Shown one piece after another: positions 1 to 5,631 of a stretch of DNA of 5,758 nt (positions are counted from its first letter, which is position 1; the number at the start of each line of letters is the position of its first letter). A model generated the notes under the pieces. The model was not told where the DNA came from and did no database searches. It saw only the letters and a list, made by a program, of their open reading frames with translations. Origin of the DNA: Anaerolineales bacterium (lineage in GTDB: Bacteria; Chloroflexota; Anaerolineae; Anaerolineales; Villigracilaceae); contig JADLCG010000222.1 of the NCBI GenBank assembly GCA_020847355.1, forward strand, positions 1 through 5,758, read 5' to 3'. The position numbers and the translations under genes were made by a program.

Positions 1-80
1 CGCTGGTTTTACTCTTTGGCGGCTTTTTCAACTTAACGCTGGGCGCGAAAGACCGCGCCTTAAGCGGAGGGGCGCGCTAA
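1..80 (+). CDS. C-terminal fragment of a hydrophobic (probably membrane) protein
   Basis: The window opens inside a reading frame whose last codons (from position 3) read LVLLFGGFFNLTLG, then AKDRALSGGAR and a TAA stop at 78-80. The hydrophobic stretch followed by a short basic, hydrophilic tail looks like the end of a last transmembrane helix with a cytoplasmic tail. The stop codon directly abuts the ATG of the next gene at 81, and that gene's ribosome binding site (GGAGG, 66-70) lies inside this coding end, so the two are almost certainly co-transcribed. Too little is present to name a family. It may be another membrane component of the downstream cluster. The frame is clear; the function is unknown. 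Confidence 0.6.
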   Translation, partial: LVLLFGGFFNLTLGAKDRALSGGAR

Positions 81-749
81 ATGCCTTTGCCTTTTGATTT
101 AGACCTCTTTGCCGGCTTGGCAAGTTTGATTTTCACTCTGATGATCTTCAGCTATTTCTTTGGAGATAACTTCCTTTTCAAACTGGCTTTATATATCTTC
201 ACGGGAGTCTCCGCCGGATATATCGCCTCGGTAGCTTGGTGGCAGGCGCTTTACCCCAAATTGATTTTGCCCCTGTTGACCAACCCAATTCAAAACGCTC
301 CCGTGCTGATTTTTCCATTAATTGGCATTTTGCTGATTGTGATGAAGCTCTCCCCGCGTTTGGCTGGGATCGGACGTTTGGCAATGGCTTACATTGTCGG
401 CGCGGGCGCGGCAGTGACGATTGCCGGAGCGCTGAGCGGCACTTTACTTCCGCAAGTATTAGGGACGATCAACGCATTTGACTCAACGCGCGGCTTTTTC
501 AACGCGCTGATCAACGGCGCGGCGATCTTGTTAGGCACAATCCTCACCTTGCTTTATTTTCACTTTGGCGCGCACGTCAAGCCGGACGGCTCCGTCCGCC
601 GCTTAAGCGGGATTGAACTGCTCGCCTGGCTCGGGCGTTTCTTCATTGGCGTTACGCTCGGCGCGATCTTTGCCGGCGTGTATGCCTCCGCGCTAACCGC
701 GCTCATTGAGCGGATCGCTTCCATCATAACTTTATTTGGGAATTTCTAA
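81..749 (+). CDS. Multi-pass membrane protein of unknown function, in the mutL-like cluster
   Basis: A 222-residue, strongly hydrophobic protein with no family I recognise. By eye there are about six membrane segments, near residues 9-27, 35-57, 73-90, 100-122, 142-162 and 183-210. A short polar loop holding H165, K167, D169, R173 and R174 separates the last two. There is no cleavable signal peptide; the first helix starts after a short acidic N-terminus (D6, D8). The ATG at 81 is supported by GGAGG at 66-70, ten bases upstream, and it follows directly on the preceding stop codon. The stop at 747-749 lies two bases before the mutL-like start, so the two are probably translationally coupled. 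That context suggests a membrane partner or anchor for the downstream ASKHA protein, which is inference only. It could also be a small transporter or channel subunit, but I see no diagnostic motif. Confidence 0.8.
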   Translation: MPLPFDLDLFAGLASLIFTLMIFSYFFGDNFLFKLALYIFTGVSAGYIASVAWWQALYPKLILPLLTNPIQNAPVLIFPLIGILLIVMKLSPRLAGIGRLAMAYIVGAGAAVTIAGALSGTLLPQVLGTINAFDSTRGFFNALINGAAILLGTILTLLYFHFGAHVKPDGSVRRLSGIELLAWLGRFFIGVTLGAIFAGVYASALTALIERIASIITLFGNF

Positions 750-751
750 CC

Positions 752-2515
752 ATGCCTGCTTCGCTTGTTGATGGAAATTCATTATTGGCTGTAGATATCG
801 GTGGCGCAACTACGCGCGCCGTGCTGTTTGACGTGGTCGAAGGTCAATATCGCTTCATCGCCTCGGGCATTGCCCCTTCCACTGCCGAAGCTCCGTTCAA
901 AGACGTGAGCGAAGGCGTGAAAAACGCCATTGAAAATTTACAAACCGTGATTGGAAAATCCCTGCTGGATAGCGGGCGCGGATTAATTACGCCCAGCCAG
1001 CCCAACGGCTCCGGCGTGGATGCGCTCGTAGTCACGCTCTCGGTGGGCGCAACGCTCAAAACCGTGATCGTCGGCTTGCTCAAAGACGTTTCACTAGACA
1101 GCGCACAACGTCTGACTTCTTCCACGTACACGCGCATTGTGGATACCATCTCGCTCAACGATACGCGCAAACCCGAACAAAAAATAGACAGCCTCCTCCG
1201 CCACCAACCGGATTTAGTTATCATCACCGGCGGCACAGACGGCGGCGCCTCGCGCTCCATTCAAAAAATGTTGGAGCCCATCGGCTTGGCGAGCTTCCTC
1301 ATGCCCGAAGAAAAAAGACCCGCCGTGTTATTTGCCGGAAATCAAAAAATGGAAGCGGAAGTGAAAAGCCTGATCGGCTCGCTCTCTTCCTCCGTGCATA
1401 TCTCGCCGAACGTGCGCCCCTCGCTCGAAACGGAAGACCTCGACCCTGCCGAACGCGAACTGGCGCATATCTTCGTTGAAATTCGCAAACGCCAAATCAA
1501 AGGCGTGGACTTGCTGAATTTATGGTCGGGCGGACACATCCTGCCCACCGCCTACGCCAGCGGACGGATGGTGCGCTTCCTTGCTAAAGCCTACGGCGGA
1601 AGCAAGGGCATTCTCAGCGTAGACCTCGGCGCTTCGGCGGCTTCCATCGCCGCGGCTTTCAAAGGCACCTCGCGTTTGAATATTTACCCGCAATACGGGC
1701 AAGGCGAAAATTTAGAACATCTGCTTAAATACACAACGGCGGATGAAATCCTGCGCTGGTCGCCGCTGGATATTTCAAAAGACGCGCTCAACGATTATCT
1801 CTACCAAAAATCTTTATATCCTTCCACCATTGCCGCCACCAAAGAAGACCTCGCCATCTCGCAAGCTATCGCTCGTCAAGCCTTATATTTGGCAATGCAA
1901 ACTGCGCGCAAAAATTTCCCAAGCGACATTGCCCAAATTAAACTGAACTTAACGCCCTTGTTTGACCCGATCATCGCTAGCGGCGGCGCATTAAGCGACG
2001 CTTCGCGCCCGGGCTCGGGCTTGCTCCTGCTCCTTGACTCGATTCAACCCGTCGGCATTTCCACCGTCATCCTCGATCAAAACAACCTGCTACCCTTGTT
2101 GGGTTCGGCGGCTTCGCGCAATAATATTTTGCCCGTCCAAGTGATGGAATCCGGCGCGTTTCTAAGCGTTGGCACGGTGGTCGCTCCGGCGGTTATAGCG
2201 GCGCAAAACGCACCCATTATGCGAGCCACGCTCACTTATGAAAACGGCTCAGAGACAAAACTTGAACTCAAATACGGAAGCTTACAAACCCTGCCGCTCC
2301 CCAACGGCGAAGTGGGCAAACTATCCTTCCAATTATTAAAAGGCGCAGACCTCGGCTACGGACCTGGGCGCGCCCCCAAAGAAGGCGTACCCGTCACCGG
2401 CGGCGCTTTAGGCGTCATCTTTGACGGACGCGGCCGCCCGCTCAACCTGCCCGCCGATGCGGCGCGCAGGCGCGAATTAATCAAAAAATGGCAGTGGGCT
2501 TTAGGAGACGAATAA
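752..2515 (+). CDS. MutL-like (glutamate mutase L family) ASKHA ATPase-domain protein
   Basis: This 587-residue protein has the layout of the MutL/GlmL family, named for the gene between the two glutamate mutase subunits in clostridia. It is unrelated to mismatch-repair MutL. ASKHA nucleotide-binding signatures are visible in order: a phosphate-1-like AVDIGGATTR at 13-22, LVIITGGTDGG at 155-165 (GGTDGG is typical of the family), a second phosphate-like loop LSVDLGASA at 288-296, and an adenosine-type IIASGGALSDA at 407-417. Key glycines and aspartates (D15, G17, G18, D163, D291) are intact, so nucleotide binding is likely. Residues from about 481 to 587 form a beta-rich, Gly-rich extension (GYGPGRAP at 535-542) beyond what I recall for clostridial MutL (about 460 residues). 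In clostridia MutL is thought to be a chaperone or reactivator of the cobalamin-dependent mutase. No mutase subunit is adjacent here, so the client is unknown. The ATG at 752 has only a weak GGGAA (738-742) and probably relies on coupling to the stop at 747-749. Confidence 0.85.
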   Translation: MPASLVDGNSLLAVDIGGATTRAVLFDVVEGQYRFIASGIAPSTAEAPFKDVSEGVKNAIENLQTVIGKSLLDSGRGLITPSQPNGSGVDALVVTLSVGATLKTVIVGLLKDVSLDSAQRLTSSTYTRIVDTISLNDTRKPEQKIDSLLRHQPDLVIITGGTDGGASRSIQKMLEPIGLASFLMPEEKRPAVLFAGNQKMEAEVKSLIGSLSSSVHISPNVRPSLETEDLDPAERELAHIFVEIRKRQIKGVDLLNLWSGGHILPTAYASGRMVRFLAKAYGGSKGILSVDLGASAASIAAAFKGTSRLNIYPQYGQGENLEHLLKYTTADEILRWSPLDISKDALNDYLYQKSLYPSTIAATKEDLAISQAIARQALYLAMQTARKNFPSDIAQIKLNLTPLFDPIIASGGALSDASRPGSGLLLLLDSIQPVGISTVILDQNNLLPLLGSAASRNNILPVQVMESGAFLSVGTVVAPAVIAAQNAPIMRATLTYENGSETKLELKYGSLQTLPLPNGEVGKLSFQLLKGADLGYGPGRAPKEGVPVTGGALGVIFDGRGRPLNLPADAARRRELIKKWQWALGDE

Positions 2516-2516
2516 G

Positions 2517-3572
2517 ATGATCGCGCCGGTACATCATGTCGTTGGGCTAACTTCCATCGTCCGCGAAAGAATCCTGCCAATTTCAGGCAATCTTTTGGTG
2601 CGCCAAGGGCAAAAGGTCAGCGCCACTGAAGTCATTGCCGAAGCAAAATTGCCGCGCGAACATACGCTCATTGACGTAGCGCGCGCCCTGCAAATTTCGC
2701 CAACTGCCGCCGAAAGACTCGTCCGTTGCAAAGTGGGCGAACGCCTTGCCGCCGGAACTGAAATTGCCAAAGGCAAAGGTCTATTCGCCAACGCGATCAA
2801 AGTTCCACGCGAAGGCACGGTAGTAGCCGTTGGCGGCGGGCAAATCCTGCTGGAAACCAGCGCCGCAAAAGTGGAATTAAAAGCCGGGGTTCCAGGGACT
2901 GTGATCGAGGTCCTGCCTGGGCGCGGCGCGGTCGTTCAAGCCGCCGGCTCGTTGGTGCAAGGCGTGTGGGGCAACGATAAAATCGAAATTGGCGCGTTAG
3001 TCAATTTGATGAATGCGCCCGACGATACTTTGACCGAATCAAAAATGGATGTGAGTTTGCGCGGCTCGATTTTATTGGGCGGCATGATCCAAAATAAAGA
3101 AGCCCTGCGCGCCGCCGCCGACCTACCCGCGAGAGGGTTGATCGTCCCAAGCATTGCCCCCGCTTTGATTGCGCTGGCGCGCGAGATGCCTTATCCAATC
3201 GTCGTCACTGATGGGTTGGGCGCTTTACCGATGAACTCTGCCGCATATCGTTTATTGACCACCAACGCCAAGCGCGAAGCGGTGATTAATGCCGAGTCGT
3301 ATAATCGTTATACCGGCGCCAAGCCGGAAGTGATCATCCCCCTGCCGATTTCATCCGAGCCGCCGCCCTCGCCGGACGCGCAAACGCTGGCTGTTGGCTT
3401 GCAAGTGCGGATGCTTCGTCCGCCGGCGTTGGGCGCGCTGGGCGTAATTGAAAAGATGCTCCCCGGTCTGACGGTTTTACCTAGCGGGTTACACGCGCCC
3501 GCCGCAGAAATAAAATTAGAAAGTAACGAAATTATTATCGCGCCTCTTGTAAACCTTGAAGTTGTGGGATAA
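2517..3572 (+). CDS. Conserved-type hypothetical protein with barrel-sandwich-like segments
   Basis: A 351-residue soluble protein with no signal peptide or membrane segment. Residues 24-42 (GNLLVRQGQKV then ATEVIAE) have the Gly-x-Val-x-x-Gly-x-x-Val rhythm of half a lipoyl/biotinyl or RnfC-type barrel-sandwich domain. A second beta-rich block at about 95-152 holds VPREGTVVAVGGG and VPGTVIEVLPGRG, also hammerhead-like. A central alpha/beta part (about 180-260) contains RGLIVPSI and PIVVTDGLGALPMN. A Pro-rich linker (280-287, EPPPSPDA) leads to a small C-terminal beta domain with PALGALGVIEKMLPG. No lysine in an MKM context is present, so I do not predict lipoylation or biotinylation. The ATG at 2517 is one base past the mutL-like stop and has AGGAG at 2503-2507, nine bases upstream. 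Tight linkage suggests it works with the MutL-like protein, perhaps as scaffold or adaptor. The function is unknown. Confidence 0.8.
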   Translation: MIAPVHHVVGLTSIVRERILPISGNLLVRQGQKVSATEVIAEAKLPREHTLIDVARALQISPTAAERLVRCKVGERLAAGTEIAKGKGLFANAIKVPREGTVVAVGGGQILLETSAAKVELKAGVPGTVIEVLPGRGAVVQAAGSLVQGVWGNDKIEIGALVNLMNAPDDTLTESKMDVSLRGSILLGGMIQNKEALRAAADLPARGLIVPSIAPALIALAREMPYPIVVTDGLGALPMNSAAYRLLTTNAKREAVINAESYNRYTGAKPEVIIPLPISSEPPPSPDAQTLAVGLQVRMLRPPALGALGVIEKMLPGLTVLPSGLHAPAAEIKLESNEIIIAPLVNLEVVG

Positions 3573-3586
3573 TAATATTTATTCTT

Positions 3587-3595
3587 TGCTAAAAT
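3587..3595 (+). promoter_or_regulatory. Extended -10 promoter for the LPXTG-type gene
   Basis: The 51-base gap between the upstream cluster and the gene at 3623 contains TGCTAAAAT, a TGn extension joined to a TAAAAT -10 hexamer (3590-3595). The predicted transcription start is near 3602, giving a leader of about 20 bases that carries the GAGGAG ribosome binding site (3609-3614). No convincing -35 lies at 16-18 bases, which is acceptable for an extended -10 site. The region is AT-rich compared with the flanking genes. Seen by eye only. Confidence 0.5.
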
Positions 3596-3622
3596 GCTAG
3601 CAACTATTGAGGAGAGTGCTTC

Positions 3623-4186
3623 ATGGGCGATTCTTACAATGAAGATTTCAATACGGTCGAGGAGGAAGCTCCCGAAGGGGAGTCCAACAATCGCACGTTT
3701 TTAATTGTCGCTGGGGCGTTGGGCGGCGTGATCTTGATCTCGGCGATTTGTTTGGGCGCAGTTGTGTTCTTTAGAAACTTCAATAAAACTGCCGCGCCAG
3801 ACCCAGCCGTTTTAACTGCCACCGCTCAGGTGCAAAATAATACGATCAGCGAAGCGCTGACCGCCACCTTCCAAGCGGCGATTTTGCCGACCACCACCGT
3901 CACCCCGCTCCCAACCAATACGCCGGTAGTGGCTGTCGCCAGCGAAACGCCCACGCCTGACCCGAACGCTTTAGCCGCCGGAGACGTGCAGTTGACTTCC
4001 ACCATCGCCGCCGCATTTACGCAAGCCGCCGCCGCCCAACTGACGGTTGTGCCGACCACCACCGCTTTGCCCAACACCGGCTTTTTAGACGATTACGGTT
4101 TGCCGGGCATGTTGGCGATGACCATCGCTTTTGTCATCGTTATTTTGATGGCGCGCAGGTTACGCGCGGCGCCCGTTCGCAAATAG
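3623..4186 (+). CDS. LPXTG-type surface protein with Thr/Pro/Ala-rich linker
   Basis: A 187-residue protein with three parts. An acidic N-terminus (about 1-24, rich in D and E) precedes a first membrane segment at about 25-50. A low-complexity stretch of Thr, Ala and Pro (about 56-148) follows, including LPTNTP (95-100) and ETPTPDP (108-114). The C-terminus is a sortase-like sorting signal: LPNTG at 149-153, a hydrophobic helix at about 160-177, and a basic tail ending RRLRAAPVRK. In bacteria with sortases, such a signal leads to cleavage between T and G and covalent anchoring outside the cell; no sortase gene is in the window. The ATG has GAGGAG at 3609-3614, eight bases upstream. It has its own promoter and terminator, so it is probably a single-gene unit. 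The linker shows two imperfect repeats (about 75-92 and 128-147), each ending PTTT. The biological role is unknown; it may be a spacer or surface-exposed stalk. Confidence 0.75.
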   Translation: MGDSYNEDFNTVEEEAPEGESNNRTFLIVAGALGGVILISAICLGAVVFFRNFNKTAAPDPAVLTATAQVQNNTISEALTATFQAAILPTTTVTPLPTNTPVVAVASETPTPDPNALAAGDVQLTSTIAAAFTQAAAAQLTVVPTTTALPNTGFLDDYGLPGMLAMTIAFVIVILMARRLRAAPVRK

Positions 4187-4203
4187 AAGACCCGCTTTAA
4201 GTC

Positions 4204-4237
4204 AGCCGCAAAGTGAAAACTTTGCGGCTTTTTTATT
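4204..4237 (+). terminator. Rho-independent terminator
   Basis: A perfect 11-bp stem (4204-4214 AGCCGCAAAGT with 4219-4229 ACTTTGCGGCT) closes a GAAA tetraloop, and a T run (4229-4234) follows. It lies 17 bases after the stop of the LPXTG-type gene and ends just before the next promoter, so it insulates the glycosyltransferase gene from readthrough. Confidence 0.93.
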
Positions 4238-4240
4238 CCC

Positions 4241-4270
4241 TTGACCATCTACCAGCGCGGGCTATAAAAT
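4241..4270 (+). promoter_or_regulatory. Promoter of the GT87-like gene, probably giving a leaderless mRNA
   Basis: A -35 box TTGACC (4241-4246) is followed, 18 bases later, by TAAAAT (4265-4270), or 16 bases later by the overlapping TATAAA (4263-4268). Both spacings suit a housekeeping sigma factor. The ATG at 4278 lies only seven bases past TAAAAT, where transcription would be expected to begin, and no Shine-Dalgarno sequence separates them. The promoter begins immediately after the upstream terminator. Confidence 0.7.
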
Positions 4271-4277
4271 CAAAAGT

Positions 4278-5429
4278 ATGAAACGAGTTGGCGGAATTAC
4301 GGCGGGCTTTTTGCTTTTGCTTGGTCTGGCGGGCATGGCGCTTTATTTCCCCGCCGCCTTGCCGACTAATTCAGATTTCAGCGCTTTACATAACACCACT
4401 CTGGCGCTTGTCAGGCGCATCCCAATTTATGATTTGAACGCCGTGCGCGAATGGGTTCAGCCGTTATCGGGCGTGCCAGACGAGCATTTCTTTCTGGCGC
4501 GTTTTCCGTACCCGCCGTGGTATGCCTTAGCGACTTTTTATTTGGGATTTCTGCCCGCCGCTTCTGCCGCCACTTTATGGTTTGAATTGAATCTCGTTAT
4601 GTTGTTCGCGTCCGTTTGGTTCTTAACCGACGGTTGGAACGGCAGATTGAGATTGATTGCCTTTCCCTTTGCTTTATTATTTTTGCCCGTTTTGGGAGCC
4701 TTGAGCGTCGGGCAATATGATTTTCCCGTACTGCTCGGAACTTCTTTAATCCTCTTCGGACTCAAAAAAGAAAATGTCTTAAGCGTAGCGAGCGGCGCAA
4801 CCCTGACCACCTTCAAGCCGCACGTTGGCGGATTGATCTTTCTTTTTCTTTTGATCTGGCTGTTCATCAAACAAAATGATTTTAGTAAACAAAGCCTGAA
4901 ATATATTTTTGGCGCTCTGCTGGCTTTATGTCTGCTGGGCTTTCTCGCGGATGTAGATTGGATGCGCGGCTACTTGAACCTGCTGTTGAATTATCAAAAC
5001 GAAGGGAATGTCACGGCTTGCTCGGAATGTATGAGCTTCCCGATGTTAATTTCGCGTTGGTTTTTTGACGGCTCTTTACGCACAGCCATTTTTGGCGCTG
5101 TGACTCTTTTGTCGCTTTCCTCTGTTTTCTGTTATTTCAAGCGCGCTTCGTTTTTGAAATCGCCCGCTGTTTTTATAACCGCCGCTTTGATCGCCACCTT
5201 GTGGATCAACCCCTACTTCTATAATTACGATTTTCTCTTGTTACTAATTCTTTTTGCGTTTGTGATTGAAAATAGCGCGGGTAAATTCACGAATGGGGCT
5301 GTGATTTTCGCTTTCTTAACGCCTTATTTTGCAATTGGCGTTTATGGGCGGGCGGGAAATATCTCGTTACTGCTCATTACCTTACTGCTCACGGTTATTT
5401 TTTACAAGCAAGTTAAAGCGTCAGGGTAA
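4278..5429 (+). CDS. GT87-like (DUF2029-type) polytopic membrane glycosyltransferase
   Basis: A 383-residue integral membrane protein with about nine to ten hydrophobic segments, matching GT-C glycosyltransferases of the GT87 type, which transfer sugars from polyprenyl-phosphate donors on the outer face of the membrane. Supporting motifs: an acidic loop after the first helix with NSDFSALH (31-38) and RRIPIYD (46-52), where D33 is the candidate catalytic base; YPPW (78-81); VGQYDFP (144-150); TFKPHVG (178-184); and NPYFYNYDFLLLL (311-323), close to the family's late aromatic/Asp motif. The length is normal for the family. The ATG is the first possible start: the in-frame codons back to a TGA at 4242-4244 include no ATG, GTG or TTG. 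There is no Shine-Dalgarno. A CxxC pair (C248, C251) sits in a predicted extracytoplasmic loop. The acceptor and sugar cannot be deduced; no other glycan gene is adjacent. A different GT-C family remains possible. Confidence 0.72.
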   Translation: MKRVGGITAGFLLLLGLAGMALYFPAALPTNSDFSALHNTTLALVRRIPIYDLNAVREWVQPLSGVPDEHFFLARFPYPPWYALATFYLGFLPAASAATLWFELNLVMLFASVWFLTDGWNGRLRLIAFPFALLFLPVLGALSVGQYDFPVLLGTSLILFGLKKENVLSVASGATLTTFKPHVGGLIFLFLLIWLFIKQNDFSKQSLKYIFGALLALCLLGFLADVDWMRGYLNLLLNYQNEGNVTACSECMSFPMLISRWFFDGSLRTAIFGAVTLLSLSSVFCYFKRASFLKSPAVFITAALIATLWINPYFYNYDFLLLLILFAFVIENSAGKFTNGAVIFAFLTPYFAIGVYGRAGNISLLLITLLLTVIFYKQVKASG

Positions 5430-5431
5430 CC

Positions 5432-5532
5432 GCATTTGAAAATCTTGAAGCCTGACCTCTGGCGATTTAGCTTCGGAATCTGCTAATCTTTCTAAAAAAA
5501 TCGCGCAGATTAGCGGATAAAAATCCAAATGC
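5432..5532 (+). repeat. Inverted-repeat element (possible dispersed palindromic repeat or MITE-like unit)
   Basis: This 101-base block between the GT87-like gene and the last gene is bounded by GCATTTG (5432-5438) and its inverse CAAATGC (5526-5532). Inside it, ATCTGCTAATCT (5478-5489) pairs with AGATTAGCGGAT (5507-5518) over 12 bp (11 Watson-Crick plus one G-T) around a 17-base A-rich loop. An alternative stem pairs GCGATTTAG (5462-5470) with CTAA (5492-5495) and ATCGC (5500-5504) across an AAAA bulge; the two stems exclude each other. No T run follows on either strand, so it is not a standard terminator. Whether it recurs in the genome cannot be told from one copy. Confidence 0.5.
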
Positions 5533-5584
5533 AATAGCGCTAAAGTACTCTCCCAATCCTGATGTAACTAACTACCCTCTGGTG

Positions 5585-5590
5585 TAAAAT
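5585..5590 (+). promoter_or_regulatory. Probable -10 box of the secreted-protein gene
   Basis: TAAAAT lies 41 bases before the ATG at 5632, giving a predicted start near 5597 and a leader of about 35 bases. It shares the ten bases TAAAATCAAA with the promoter at 4265-4274. The best -35 at 17-base spacing, ATGTAA (5562-5567), is weak. An AGAGGAG sequence (5622-5628) lies three bases before the ATG, closer than usual. Confidence 0.45.
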
Positions 5591-5631
5591 CAAATTCACG
5601 CGCCAATCCTATCTATACCAAAGAGGAGTTT

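Noticed and set aside
844..1260. A 138-codon open frame on the minus strand inside the mutL-like gene
   Set aside because: It is antisense to a well-supported conserved gene, has no ribosome binding site I can defend, and its product is rich in Ser/Arg/Pro as expected of an antisense shadow.
752..2515. Reading the gene as DNA mismatch-repair MutL
   Set aside because: The motifs are ASKHA type (DIGGATT, GGTDGG), not GHKL ATPase motifs. The shared name is coincidental.
2517..3572. Calling the protein RnfC or a biotin/lipoyl carrier
   Set aside because: It lacks the CxxCxxC iron-sulfur motifs of RnfC and any modification-type lysine motif; only the fold rhythm is similar.
3560..3605. Possible terminator hairpin between the mutL cluster and the LPXTG-type gene
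   Set aside because: AGTTG/CAACT gives only five pairs over a large AT-rich loop with no T run. The region is better explained as a promoter, so readthrough from the cluster remains possible.
4538..4870. A 110-codon open frame on the minus strand inside the glycosyltransferase gene
   Set aside because: It gives a Lys/Asn-rich product typical of the reverse complement of hydrophobic codons, with no promoter or conserved motif.
5478..5518. The intergenic inverted repeat as a terminator of the glycosyltransferase gene
   Set aside because: The loop is 17 bases and the right arm is followed by ATAAAAATCC on the + strand, not a T run. On the minus strand no T run follows either.
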